Position numbers and translations under genes: made by a program
Shown here: positions 26,630 through 40,100 of the stretch, in pieces
Layout: each line of letters opens with the position of its first letter
Numbering within the stretch: position 1 is the first letter of the stretch
Source of the DNA: Trichoplax adhaerens
Lineage: Eukaryota; Placozoa; Uniplacotomia; Trichoplacea; Trichoplacidae
Direction: 5' to 3'
Length of the DNA: 64,000 bases
NCBI RefSeq assembly: GCF_000150275.1
Contig: NW_002060943.1
Span: 5,917,950-5,981,949 of the forward strand
The notes under the pieces: generated by a model
Databases searched by the model: none
What the model saw: the letters and a program-made list of their open reading frames with translations, nothing else
What the model was told of the DNA's origin: nothing

Positions 26630-27986
26630 ATGGCATCTGGTTTTTCTGCGTTTCGTGCATTGGCTTCTCGCCGATTTAGCCAGGGTCTTGTATCTGGACA
26701 AACTAAACAAGCTATCCTAACAAAAAGAAATTCTTTAGTACGTTATAGCAGCTCGGAAGGCGCCGGTGCTAAAAGAGATCTTGTGAGTACAAAGCGATTT
26801 CCATCAACCCTTGCTGGCTGTTGTCTTGATAAACGTTGCAAACCGTCAAAAAAGTTGGACGGAGCTTATCATCAGAATCATACTTGCTTCCAGACAATTT
26901 AAAGTCAAAACTTTGAATACAGTAACTAGTCCTACGGAGAAACATGAGCGAGTCCTTTTCTCTCGGTTGTCTTTCCACATCAAGTCGTCTTCATTCTGTA
27001 CAACCATAGAAAATACATTGCACGTCTTTGCATGGCCAGCCGTATTGCTTATAGATGACTATTGCACTTATTATACGATACCGCATTGTCGCGTGAAAGC
27101 AGTGGCTAAATGAAATTTCAGATACGATAGCATAGAACGGAATAAAGGGCGTAAATAATAATGTTGATTAGTTCTGTAAATAGATTATAGTTGATCCAGT
27201 TAACTTATTTAGTCTAGGAAAAAGTCATGATATTACTTTTTATCTAATTATAGTGAAATTGGCGGCATAGTGTCTGATAGGGCTGTAAGAATGTCTCTTG
27301 TTTATAGTTAACCATGAACCATTATTACACTTTATCCCATCAGCTGATGATTAATATAATCGACGTGCATGATAGGGGAAAGTAGAAATACGGAAATTAC
27401 GCTTATTCTATATTTCTAACCACTACACACTATTTTAATTAGAAGACAAATAGAGTTTTCTCATCTCGCTGTACATTAAGTCACGATAGTACTATACTGC
27501 ACGAATTGATTCAATGGTATAGTAGGTAACTGTTCAAGGTTGTTGCTTTTATGGTATTCTGCTTTCAATGGACAGTACTACGAAGCAATTCCTCAATTTA
27601 GTCTTAACTCAAGTAAATAATTAAATAATAATTGCTCATTAGTGTATATGTCTTAAACGAGTATAGCAGTTAGTAATTATATAATAATAGCGAGCTATTG
27701 AATGCGAGTAGATCCTTTATCGCCGTGTGCGCGTACATTTGTCGACGGATTTTGTTTTAAAATCATGACTACTACCTTTAGCTCATTTGTTTAGTGGCGG
27801 TTAGTGATAGTTCCACATCTTGATATTTATTGACTGTTCAATAAAAATTCTTCTTTTCAGGGTTTAGGTGGTATAGTTGGAGTCTTCGCTTTCTTTAGTG
27901 TATGCATCCTTGGTATTCCTCTAGTCGTTGGACTAGATGTTGGTCAAAAGGCGAAGGAACGTGCTCTAAAAGCGGAAAATGAATAA
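26630..27986 (+). CDS. Small probable mitochondrial single-span membrane protein (92 residues)
   Basis: Two exons, 26630-26782 and 27861-27986, joined in phase 0 with good GTGAGT donor and TTTTCAG acceptor; stop TAA at 27984. The first exon gives a Ser/Arg/Ala-rich start with no acidic residue for about 42 positions (MASGFSAFRALASRRFSQGL at its start, later RNSLVRYSSSEG), typical of a mitochondrial presequence. The second exon gives one hydrophobic span (GIVGVFAFFSVCILGIPLVV) and a charged tail (GQKAKERALKAENE). The shape fits a nuclear-encoded small subunit of an inner-membrane complex, but I cannot match it to a named subunit. The start is the ATG preceded by AAAAAA; the gene begins directly after repeat cluster 1. 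The 1.08-kb intron is long for the gene. Confidence 0.75.
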
Positions 27987-29158
27987 ATATCATCTATTTG
28001 ACTGCTTCACTGTTATATGTACAGTAATCTCAATATTCCTATTTCGTAACGTTTTACAACTGTTTGCTAAACAATGTCAGTAATAGTGATGGCAATATCA
28101 TAGTATGACTCTGTACGCTGATTAAAAAATTGTCGGAGAACGAAACCAGCCATTCTCCGCTATCATACTATTGTACGTTATTCCAGATCACCATGCATTT
28201 GCCGGGTGTGCTTAATTTGTTAACAATTATACAAGCTTGAAGTGCCCATAATTTTACTGCCTTTGTACCTTAATTGTAGAATCTTTCTGTGATTTTCTCT
28301 AACGAATAAATGATACAATATGCAGATGCTGTAAGTTGATGCAGTTAAACGTTCATCACCAATATCATGATAGTATCAAATGAATCCTGATGGTGTGCTT
28401 CAAATTGAAGTGAAATGACGAACTGATAACTTGATTCTATTTCATATCAATCAAAGAATTTACACAATCTATTGGCAAGAATCTACTACACTCTGTGTAT
28501 TTTATGGTAATACTTTTAGCATCAGTAGTTCGAAGAATTGCATGCTTGATGACGTACTAAGATAGGATATTAGCAAGTGCGATTTACACGAATAGAGCTT
28601 TTTATTACACAACGCATTTTATTTGTCATTGTTTATCGATATTAGTAACGTAATAGACGGTTGCAACATCGCGGATGCTGTATAATTAGAATCTTAAGCA
28701 TACGCGTACAGGTACCAGCAATAATACATTTACATAGTTATAATTATTTTCATAAAAGTTTCTGAACAGAAAGCGTCTTTACTGCATCAAAGTGAAATTA
28801 GTCAAGCCTTTCACGTAACAGTATACACATCCCTATATATACAGTACCAATCATAAATTACAGGATTAAATACAGTAGGCCGTAGAGTTATAGAGTCATC
28901 AATATTCGTCATTTTTCTTGTCCAGAGATGCCAAAGCGTCAAGTTGAGGTCAATATTGCAGACCAATGACTGGTAGTAAGCTTTAGTAGGTTTTTCCAAT
29001 CTTATCGAATATTTCAATTTTACCAGTAACTGATTGAAACGGCTAAATACCCATTTTATATTAAAGGAAAATTTGTTAACTTAGGCATTTAATAAACAAT
29101 CACTATGTCTTATTTTATAACATTTATAATTCATGTGATTATCATGGTAAAAAGTAAA

Positions 29159-31769
29159 TTACTTAAAATGATTACGACAAATTAAAGATGTTAAGGCTGC
29201 ATCTAATACCTTATCATGCTTATCGAGATCGTGGTCAGTTTCCCTAAAATGATCGGTTCCGTATGCAATCCTGGAAAATTGATTAACAGTAACTTGATTA
29301 GAACACATTCTATTTACATATTATAATATGGACAATGGCATTCACCTTCCGTATGATGTCGAACCATGTAATGTAGGCTCATAGGGTATAGTTCTATGAG
29401 AAAATGGTTGAAATCTGTAAAACAATGAAATCTGAGTTAATATGAGCATCGAATTTTTTTCTACTTATTTTCTGTGAACTAGCGAAAGTTTCTTAGCAGT
29501 TAAATAAACATTTTATAACTGACTACTGAGAAAACTGTCAAAGTCTAATCATTTTAAACTTACGGTTTATCTTGTATTCGCATTCTTTTTTCAAGTTGCT
29601 TCATATAACGTCTAAAAATTAAGATCAATTGACCCATATTTAGCAAAATTATCATGATTATTGGAAATGCCACATATACTTTTAAAAGCGATATTAATTT
29701 TTACCTTGTATCATCAGCAGATGTGTAAGCAGTTTCAGCACGAAGGCTAAGATTAATTTCCTTATTGCGTTGCGTGACTACGTTCTCAGGTGATCGAAAT
29801 GGTCCCTAATATTTTTATTAAATTGATATTATTTCGCACCAAAATTGGATAATTAATATTTAGTACGAGACTACCTGCTGCTTTGTTGTTTGTAACGGTG
29901 GCAATACAACGATATTCCCACCATTACTCAGGTTGTTTTTTTGTGTATATGACTGGCTTCTTAGACTGGCCATTTTAACTTCACGCAGATGATTTTCCAT
30001 CTGATTAGGATATCTATGAGTAAATTGTAAGACGGATTTAATATTTTTGATGATATTTCTTATAGTACTCGTTTGTAAGTTAATAGAACAGCTTATGCTA
30101 TAATAAGTGGGTTACAATAGCAATACCTATTGAAAGGAGAATTGTACACACCAGGTATCTAAAAGTATTAATGCATTCACCAAATAAATAAATAAATTAG
30201 ATGAAAGGCATGGCAAATATTTCTACAGAAAAATTACCATGCATATACTAGTGCACAAACCTGGTGAGTACTAACGAGATAATGCAGTCTAGATGCATTC
30301 TCATAAAGCTCCTTTTGCTCTTCATTCTTTTGATTTTGTTCTACTTCTTCCTTAAGTTTTCTGCCCACTTCTTCAAGTCTATGTCTGCGCAGACGTGTAT
30401 GAATACGTAAATTATAGATATATTAAAAGTTACCATACAGAAAGCTGAAAAATATAGTCTTAAAATTACCTCACAAATTCATTCTTTAAAGCTAATCCTT
30501 CAAGGTATTTCTTACGTGCGTAATAATTAAACTCGTATTTTCTAGTCCAATACCCTAAGTTAGGTAAAAGTTGTTGTGACAAAAATAAGCTTATTGTAGT
30601 AAGTAGTTATGCTATAGGCAGTTTCCATTTCTAATTTATCCTAAATTCTTTGCAAAAGTAGCTTTCAACAGGGAAATATATCTTAATTTGAGCAATTTCT
30701 TGAACTCAACGCACCTCTCCAAGTTTTTTGAATCTATAAAATATAACATAAATATAATGAAATTAATATTTGATTATAATACCGAAAAATACAGTGAATT
30801 TATAAATTATATTTAATTTTTGTAATACTCATTATAGCATAAAGCGATCTGAATGGACATAAGCTTATCGATATTCTCTTATCGTACATACAGACCTCTA
30901 TAAGTACTGTACTTATGAAACTTCCTTGCTATTGCTATACAAGGTATTGTAAAATTACACCATTTTGTCAATAGATTACTTACAATTGTTGCCATATTAT
31001 AGTAATACTTCCACTCCATCTTAGTCACAGCTTCCTACAATTTTAATTTTTTAAATAAAAATTAGTTTATTCTACAGGTGATAAGCTATGATGGATGTAC
31101 TAATCTCAAAGAGTATGCAACAAAATAGTAACCTTTAATTTTATCCTGTAAGTTTTCCTAGCTCGAAAGGCCCGAAAACACCTCTGTATGATCGATGCCG
31201 CTTGATGCAAGTGTCTATAATATACAATAAGGTAAAATGTCAGTGAGGATGATCAATGATTAATAATAAAAGTTTACCTTATAATATAACGATCATTTAA
31301 CAAATAACTCCATCGCTGTACAGACACGATATGAATGGGTATCAAGCGATGGTAAAAAAATTGTTGATAAAAGTGATTATAGGATTACAAACGACATATT
31401 CTTATTACTTTATTAACGCCTTGACTCTGACACCTCGATACCAACTCTGTATTACGACGACAGCACGATATTCTGTATCTCGATACTTCTCGGCTTCTCT
31501 AAAATTACACGTACAAGCAAAGAGTAATAAATGAGGTCTCGACTACTATATTCATTGAATTACTATCATCCTTTCCATGAAGATTTAATGTGGTGTAGTT
31601 TTACTTTAAAAGATCGATCGATAATAATTATAATCAAAGAAGAACTGAATGTGGTTTTCATTTTAACTACACTTTCTATGTTTGAATACGTTAGCACTTA
31701 CCTTGTTGCGTCGATTAAATCATCAATAAGTCTATGTTTTGAGCACCATAACTTAACGAAGGAAGCCAT
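29159..31769 (-). CDS. SPATA17: SPATA17 orthologue, IQ-motif ciliary/sperm protein
   Basis: Calmodulin-binding IQ protein of cilia and sperm. Exons 31769-31702, 31498-31409, 31214-31133, 31034-30984, 30733-30715, 30554-30470, 30384-30261, 30000-29875, 29805-29705, 29611-29564, 29414-29346 and 29270-29210 all join in frame. Three IQ motifs are visible: VVVIQSWYRGVRVKALI, ASIIQRCFRAFRARKTYR, and IQKTWRGYWTRKY, the last split by a 19-base microexon. They are followed by the family's FNYYARKKYL, a Lys/Glu coiled coil, a RLHYLVSTHQ block, the GPFRS block and PFSHRTIPYEPTLHGSTSYG. Order and wording match vertebrate SPATA17 well. The C-terminus is uncertain: either the frame reads through 29210 to a stop at 29159-29161, or one more exon lies near 29,000-28,870. 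Start is the ATG at 31769. Confidence 0.88.
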
Positions 31770-32134
31770 TATCTATAGAATGATAATTAATTGATTACTA
31801 TGAACACGAATTGTATTTTATGTTATCAATATACGCGTCTACTACTTTGCCTACAATATTAGGATCATGCAAAACTCGATCAGCACATACTTTTCAATAC
31901 GATTAGAGTAAATAACGTTTTGTATATTACTAAATCGTAACTATTCGAATATAAATACGATTGCCAATACGATAAAATACTGTACCTATATGTGCCTCAA
32001 ATAAGAAATGGCTTCTTTTAACCTTTTTATGTATAATATTCCAGATTGCTCTGCTTAATTTTTGTGTGTTGCAGGAGTGATGTATACTGCTTTCTTCGGC
32101 GTACTTGTTGCTATAGTAACATTTAGCACTTTAT

Positions 32135-33620
32135 TTACCATACAGTACCATCTTAACCATGCTGTACGGTACTGTACGAGTGTACTGTACGGTACCACTG
32201 GACTGGGAGAAGACCTGGATTGATCCTGACCTCGGATGGACAGACTTTTCTTTACTAAACGAGGCTGTTAATATGAAAAATGATTACATACAGTATGTAC
32301 AGTACTGTACAGTACAGTACAGTACAGTTTAGAGTACTGTACATTGTACAACACAGGATTGTACTGTACTGTAAGTAATGTACTGTACATATTGTGCAGT
32401 AATAACACTACAGTACACTGTACAGTACTTAGTATGGATCTTCTGTCTGTTTTCTTAGCGTCTGTGATCCTATGTAACTGTTTTCAAGCAGAACTTACAC
32501 TAGAAGTCCACGTTAGGAATGTAAAGTACAGGGTACTGAGATGTTTAGATGTCCCTAATTATTTGATTTCAGCAGGAATCTGCGACATCGAGTCAAAACT
32601 TTAGCAGATCTTGTATGTTGTACTGTACTGTACTGTGCACAAGTGTGCAGTATTTTAAAAGTCCGATTCAAAGTCGAACTGGCACAGTATACTGTAGTAC
32701 TGATTGAGAGAATGTCGAATACAGTACATGTACGTCTTATGAAAGATGAAGCAGATTGAAGCTCTCTAAAGTACTACTGAGAACAGTTTTAAGGTGATTA
32801 TACTGTAGGTGCAGACGAAAGACAACAGCGAGCTATGAGAAAACTTACTTTCTTATCAAACCCAATTTTTGCGGCATCGTCAGAAGAAAATAGGAAACGT
32901 TTGCCCATTGGTCTGATCGCCACAAATTTTCTAGCTACCGTTTGTTTGAGTAGGGATCAGGCCAATGAGCACACGCTTCTTGTTTTCTTACAAGACGAAA
33001 TTATTGCCCCAGCTCTACTAGAAAGCTTCATCAATATATTACTGTACTGTATACTATATGTTTAGAATTTAGAATTTATTGATTTTTTATATTATTTACT
33101 ATTATAAATGGAAAATCGAATCTGTATGATAATAAACAATGTTACATTTTACAGTAATATTACAGCAATTGAGTAGTCAATGTAAAGTAATTCGGGTACA
33201 ATAACATTCGTAGAGATTATCTGTGAGACCTTCACCATGGAAAAGCTGATAATAATGACTTTATGGCCAGATAATTGATGATGAAAAGGTTATTTTCGGC
33301 CAGAACAAATGACCGCATTGACTGCCTTGAAGGATTACTAAAAATATCTCCAAATTAGGACGCTAACTCAGCCTCGTACAGACGGTACGTCAACAGCACT
33401 TTCTCCCCCTTTTAATTAATTAATTAATTATTATTATGCTGTACTGTATAATTAATCAATATTAATAAATTACTGTAAGTACTGTAGCCACAGCTTCTGG
33501 GGTACTGTACTGTAAATGAGGAGGTGATGGCATCGGATGACAAACGCAAACTACTGTACAGTACAGTACAGAGCTTGTTACTGTACTGTACTAGTGCTAT
33601 TGCTGTACTGTACAGTAGTA
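32135..33620. repeat. GTACA/TGTAC palindromic repeat cluster 2
   Basis: Dense arrays at about 32,135-32,435 and 33,440-33,620, with scattered short tracts at 32,617-32,710 and 33,040-33,055. The same pentamer alphabet as cluster 1. A (TTAA)n tract occurs at about 33,411-33,432. Unique sequence at 32,440-32,600 and 32,835-33,040 remains open but is not assignable. Confidence 0.8.
32434..32604 (+). CDS. Candidate signal-peptide ORF or first exon (weak)
   Basis: A 56-codon frame begins ATG right after a GTACAG array. Its start, MDLLSVFLASVILCNCFQA, looks like a signal peptide with cleavage near CFQA, followed by ELTLEVHVRN. A possible donor GTAAAG follows HVRN at about 32,520, so this could be a first exon; no downstream exon is recognised. 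It may equally be chance in repeat-rich DNA. Confidence 0.2.
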   Translation: MDLLSVFLASVILCNCFQAELTLEVHVRNVKYRVLRCLDVPNYLISAGICDIESKL

Positions 33621-35303
33621 CAATATTTAGAATAATTTCGTTGATCCGGATACACTACCAAATTAGCGTCAAAATGACTAATTTTAAACTTTCGAATCAA
33701 TTTTGATGGCAAAAAAATCACTGATAGTCTACACCCTAGGCCTAGCAAAAACGTCAACCTCACTGATTCTGTACTACAGTATACAGTAATAAAAGTTAGG
33801 AGAAGTTGGAGGTGGAACATTTTCTCACCACTCTGAAATTGGTTTGGATCCTCCAGTACAGTACATACACTGTAGATTTGTACAGTCGTTTTGAGACTTA
33901 CAATACAAGTCACCGTAGATTACGGCATAGTTACTCATCATGCTGATCATCGTCGACAGTAGGTATTTATTTACCGTACAGCCAATAGGATTGCAGCTGA
34001 ATGTGTTATCTTGTGTGGCAAAGAATAGCCTATTGTTTGATATTTAAATAGATGTTTGATTCGATCGCGAGACGAACGAAACCAGCCAAGCAGCAGCATT
34101 ACGTCATCAGTCGACTGTAGACTGCAGCTATCATTAGTAGCGTTACAAATGACTTGCAGAATATATAAGCATTGTCTTGATCGCACCTTACGTTCTAACA
34201 TCAGTTACCAACGCCTTTTCTGCCTTCACTCTCTGGAAATGGTGAAAGAAAAGACCATCAGTTAGAACTCGGTCTATCCTGGAAAATTATTGCCGTCTTT
34301 GATTGAAAAGTGTGTAGTAACTTGAATTGTTGATTGGTATTGGATATCACAGATAGCAAATTGATTTCGATCAAGAGAACAAGTCAAGTTATCCAGTTGA
34401 TTAATTCTTCAGCTACAATCCGCTCTCGTCAGGAAAAGCCAACTTTTCTTGCGGACAATACAACCACTACTGTATAGTGTTTGGTATAATACAATACAGA
34501 AAACGCCAGTGTAAATACAGTCCTATTGCCGTAGGGTATCTGCCGTTATTAAGTTATATATATATATATATACTTTTCTCATTGCGATCAAGCGACTACT
34601 TAAAGTCAATCAATCCTGATCGAATATCATCGCTCTTTCGAATTCGCTTCCAAACAGTTAACTCCGTCGAACGTCCACTTTGCCCCTTCAATTGGAGCGA
34701 ATTTAGTCCATGCCAAAATTGGACTTCAAGATTTTCCTCCTCTCACTTCGAAACGGTGACTCATTGTTGGTGAATGCCATTCTTTAGGGTAATGGACAAA
34801 GGGAAATTTACTTACGGCGGCTAAAAAAGTAACGTCTGAAACTATCAAGTAAAGTTGTTCAATTCACCAAGTCCTATTTTTTTACTTGGATATTCAAAGT
34901 CAATTTGGTTGTACACGTTGAGCGAATTAAATTCATCTCCATAAGTAAACGGATTGATATCGTTCAAGTATCTAAATATACAAAAAAAAGAACTACTATT
35001 ATTATTGTGATCTGTGAAAGCTAAAATAATTTCAAGTTGTGTACAGCACAGCTTGAAAGTAAACAAGTTCGAAAAGTCGAGCTTCAAGGTGACGATAGTT
35101 AGATCATTCCTAATCTACTTTGTATTGCTACCGAGAAAATATATAAACACCTAAAGTCTTTTTTATTATATCGATTCGACTAGCGTACGTAGCCTACGTT
35201 CGATACTGTTGGAGTGCAACTGCAATATACATATTATTCATCAAATTGTCAAGCCATACGGTACCGTATTCATGAGCTTCTGCAACTAAAGCTAAAGCAA
35301 CAA
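33621..35303. other. Upstream region of the phosphatase gene, no supported gene
   Basis: Contains scattered GTACAG tracts (33,770-33,890) and a (TA)n microsatellite at about 34,556-34,571. No exon with convincing splice sites was found. If the phosphatase has upstream exons (for example a rhodanese/CH2 domain) they would be here, but I see no trace. Confidence 0.4.
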
Positions 35304-37119
35304 ATGGTAGATTACTACATGGCCAACTTTTCTAATTGCTTTACTAATGTTACTAAATCGCCCAAATTAATAATCCCATCTAGCGATTTAGCGACAAAAT
35401 GCTCTCTTGCTTCGTCAGCAAATGCAACTAATTCCCCTCCACGTAGCCCCTCGCTATGCCTACAAAGTCAATTTTTACCTAGAGCTCCTTATCTTAACGG
35501 TACGACAATGGACCAGGGAAAATCGAGCCCCATCATCGGTCGAAATGATGGCGCATCACACTTTTATGTATTCAAACCATTTAATAAGCATGAACTACGC
35601 AATGGCCATGTTTTGTCGGATGATGAAGGTTACGGAGGATCGCAAGAAGAAAGTCCTACGACTGCAAATCCAAATCCTGACCGTCTTAATCAACACGTAT
35701 TTTTACGACCTATAAAGATGGCTCAAGCCTATGGCGATTATACTAATGGATCAATCAACGAAAGAAAAATTATCCCAGACAGTGGTACTGGTACTCCTGT
35801 AGTAGAAAATTCTGAATCACAAGTTGTAAGAAATACGGATGCTACTTCTAATGGTGTTGGTAATGAAAAAGCAACTCTACAATTAATAACGAATCGCCGA
35901 CCTCATTCATTATCTTATTCTGCTGGTAGCAGTTCTAATATTTGCGATTCAATGAGAGACAAAAAAGCTCGAAAATCGAAATTTAAAGGTAAAATCAGAA
36001 ACTGTAGTTTTGCATATTACTCCATCAATTTAAACCATGAAATATTGTAAAGTAGAGTCCAAGAAAGCGCTACTGTGTAATATAATAAATATACTGTCTA
36101 TACTCGTACTGACAGCAGGTCAAATTTGTACAAGCTGTCGTATAGTATTGTAAATCCAAGAACGATGCTATCGGTATGACTTGGTATGACTTGACTAATC
36201 CCGGATAATTCCGCATTAACATTTTTATAGGTCATTTAACACTATCTGTATCTCATTATTCATGTCCTGTTTCGGATCCGACGCAATCATCCCCTTGTCA
36301 AGATGAAGTGCCTGCAACTCGCATTTTAAAATTTCTATTCTTAGGTAGTGAATCAGATTCGATAAACGAGGACTTATTAGATCGTTTGAATATCGCTTTT
36401 GTAATAAATGTTACTGCCAACTTGCCTAATGTCTTTGAGCATAAGCGTAAAGATATCAAGTATTTTAGAATCGCTGTGAACGATAGCTCTAGAGAAGATA
36501 TTAGTAAACATTTCGATACGGCCTTCCATTTTATCGGTTAGTATGCTATATCAAATATAGATAGTTTAGAATAGTGTTTTAAATGTAAAGTATATTATTA
36601 GATAGACTACGTGTCCTCGGAGAGTGGCATACAATAAATCGAGGCTACAATATATTAAATACCTATATCGCTTCAATTTCTAATAAATATATGAGTAGTC
36701 AGGACGCTCCTCTCCAAAATATTGAATAATCATTAAATTTGAATATAATGCAACTAAGTCAGCAGTTTAGCATGGTATTGCGGAACTTACTTTAGCTCCA
36801 TTGAACGTAGTTGTTGATACAAAATGTGCTTTGCCTTAATGATTTTAAATCGCGGTATCTATAATCTAATTTTGACTACTATTTTATAGAGTTAGCTCGC
36901 CTTTCTGGTAAAGGTTGCTTGGTACATTGTCAAGCCGGTATATCACGATCAACAACTATAGTGGTGTCTTATTTGATGAGACACAACGGACATTCCTTCG
37001 ATGATGCTTATAAATACGTGAAGAAGATGAGACCAATTGTATCACCTAATATCAGTTTTGTTGGAGCTTTAAAGATGTACGAAGACACGATCGGCGGCAG
37101 TCAGTTGGCACTTGAGTAA
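35304..37119 (+). CDS. Dual-specificity (MAP kinase) phosphatase, DUSP10-like
   Basis: Removes phosphate from Tyr and Ser/Thr of MAP kinases. Exons 35304-35988, 36231-36536 and 36890-37119 join in frame to 406 residues. The C-terminal catalytic domain starts about residue 248 (ILKFLFLGSESDS), has NIAFVINVTANLP, the general-acid Asp in IAVNDSSRED, and the signature HCQAGISRS (Cys nucleophile, Arg), then SPNISFVGAL. The wording is closest to DUSP10/MKP5 and relatives. The N-terminal 228 residues lack a recognisable rhodanese (CH2) domain and are Ser/Asn/Pro-rich, with KHELRNGHVLSDDEGYGGS and a basic end DKKARKSKFKG. First in-frame ATG is 35304; the next, ATGGCC at 35319, has the better context. 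All catalytic residues expected are present. Confidence 0.9.
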
Positions 37120-40100
37120 CAATTGGTAATTAACTGACCTGCTGTAACTAGGTTGCTGGCTTAATCAGAGATTGAGCGATCGTCAAGAGTTAAATCGCGC
37201 TGGAAATAGCATTTCTTGCGATAACTCGAATTGTTATCATGTTTTGTGATCTAAGTAATATGAAATAACTATGCTAGGTTGTATAAAAAAAGATTATCGT
37301 TGCATTTTTTAAAGCTGCAGCCTGATAATATTAATACGGTCAAAATACTGTAATGTAACATAGTCAAACGAACACCGTAATATTTATTTCATGATCATCT
37401 GTTGACTACTTTGATATAGCAAGCAGTTTAGAATTAGATGAATTTTGTACAGTCCGCTGAAGGAAAAGTAGATATCCAACAATATGTATAATTTAAATCA
37501 CCAATATCGTTACAGTAAAGCAAACTGCACTTAAGTCTGGAAATTGAGTGATTTAATATAACTAACCATTAAATCTGAAATGTAATGGTATGTTGCTTCG
37601 CAGTATCAACATTCATTGTTTTCCAAAATTGTAGAGTAATATTAGTAGGTAGCTCTCCTGGTATTCATTTGCTGTAGCAATAGCATTTTGTGGCACAATT
37701 TGGCTGAATTGTTAGTAAATACTGAGTTAATCTCACAACGGCTGTATTATTCTGTTTGTGACTATCATTTGTTCATGCCTTAAGCAAGAAGGGGCTTATT
37801 ACTTGTGCGCTCGCATTTTTTAATATAATTCCCTTGACACAGTTTAATGTTAAATTTTGATTGATTTCATCTTTGAAGCAGGGTATTCTGTTATTTCTTA
37901 TGGTCAAAACTATTACGGTGTTACATAAGCAAGACATAGTACGGTATCTTTTATCCAGTGCTTATAAGCAAATCTGAACTTGGCGTTATTTTGAAGAAGT
38001 TATAATTGCCATAAAGCCTTTAATCTCAATTCATCTGTGCTCTGCGAGCATATATTCGATAACGTAGCTTAATTATTTTATCTCTAAAAAGAACTACCCT
38101 ATGCTTGTACCTGTACGAATTTAGTTAATATAATATTAGCAAAATTGGTATAAGGTACAATATTTTATTAAATTAATCTTGTTTTGCATGTATTAAAGAT
38201 TCAGTGTAAAACCTACAGAAATGATCATAGCTATGTGTGGACTAGATTACCATTACGGTAATATAGTAATCAGATGGTTAATAATATGCGATGGTGTACT
38301 TTAATTTCACATCGTATCTTGTATCATAATAAGCCATAAGGATGCACGATTCCTGATACGAATATCTATCAACAATGTTCAATGTCCAATTGTCCATGGA
38401 TAGGACCTTGGCAATAGGTTCAATGTGTTCAGGAAATTATAGTCAGTATCCCATATACTTTTATGGGCTGACATTTAGGTTAGAAGTACTGTACATCTGT
38501 TTACGGTTAAAGCCTTGTTTAATAATCATAATAATAATAAACTACTGTATTACTCACACGTTATTGAATATGCAAAGACACGAGTCCATATGGTAGCGTC
38601 ACTATGATTACGTCAATTAAATTAGTCTACACACAGTCAGTTGATTGACTCATATGATAATTTTATATCAATTCCACGAAATGCTCTGGTATATACTATA
38701 AATTATCTGAAATAAAGACAATATTGCATAACTATGTTTTGTCTTTCTGAAATTCTGGTATGACTCATAGTTATATATATATACAGTTATAAGGAGAGAG
38801 CTCTATTAAAAGCGATGGCCACCTACTGATATATACGCCATGTCTTGTACTCTCAGTATGGTGTTGGTAACAATAGCGTGCTGTTCATTGAATAGAAATC
38901 ATCTCGGTGGAAGTATTGGCCGGATTTAATTAGTACAAGTACCATACGTACAGTACATCATATTTAGGCTATTATTATAAGATTTATCTTGGAAGCACTA
39001 TTTGACATACCAAAATGTAATGAATCACCACTAATTATCCATAAATAAGATAAATCCAAACGACGGCAAGTATAGTATATGCCGCAATGTTTACAAAAAC
39101 AGATTATGACGTAAAATAAGACAGACTCATTATCATTTCCATTTCTATTTACGTTGTACTGTACATGCAGGGAAAGTTAATGATTTTGTTTCTGATTTGT
39201 TTCCTAAAATTACGTAAGGAATGCAAAAAATGTACTTTTAAGGTCCCTGCTTTGATAACATGAGTAATCAGTGAAATAGATTTTTTTTTAGTAAACTAAT
39301 AATGTATTAGTTAACGTACAATTAAATTCTCGAATACTCGTATGTTTCCTAGGTATTTGACGATATGGGAAAGTGGTCATCACGTAGACCAATTGATTTT
39401 AGAAATATTTTATCACCAGAAAGATCGAATTCATGAATAATAAAGCAAATAATTACGGTACAATATCTGCATTATTTTCAGTGTTATTACTCTTATATTA
39501 ATAGAAATTTTAGCTGATAAAACGACATTCAACATAACTTGATTTACAGTGGTGTTTCATGTCGGAAAGTTTTACTGATATTATGACATCGCGCGGTCAA
39601 GATGAAAATATTAGAAAGTAGCAAGCGTTGCCTGGGTGTTCTACTGTTGGCGACTGATATTCATATCTGTAATAAAACACCATTTCTAAAATCGATTTTG
39701 TTCTTAATCCCCTAATAAGGCTAATCACACCCAATGCCAGAAATTCTGTCATCCCTAAACAGAATACGCAACCGCGGTAGCACTATATTCCAAGTACTCG
39801 TATTTCCTGTACTGGATTCATAGAACACAGTCGTAAAAAAAGATTTTATCGTATTTATTTTATTTTATATGTCATATTATGAAAAAATTTACGATACCAA
39901 TCAAATTATTAATCAGTATCATTTTACTGGATGCTTAAATCCAGTTTTAAATTATGACAGCATTACACTGCAGTAACTGCCTATCAATTCTACAGTTCAC
40001 CCGTACTTTGGAGAGAACTAAACGCGAACGGTTGCGTACAATTTTTTCTCGTTAATGCTGCTTTTGTATAAACTCTGATATTGTTGTAGTAAATGAATTG

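Noticed and set aside
28811-29017. Minus-strand frame of 68 codons as the last SPATA17 exon
   Set aside because: It does not show the expected C-terminal wording of SPATA17; mentioned only as an alternative end.
31278-31315. A 38-base possible exon with good splice sites between SPATA17 exons
   Set aside because: Joining 31409 directly to 31214 already gives the expected IQ spacing (ALIK then HLHQ), and the preceding exon ends in phase 2, which would put this piece out of frame.
34556-34571. (TA)n tract as a promoter element
   Set aside because: A simple microsatellite; another occurs at 50,822-50,841 with no gene start nearby.
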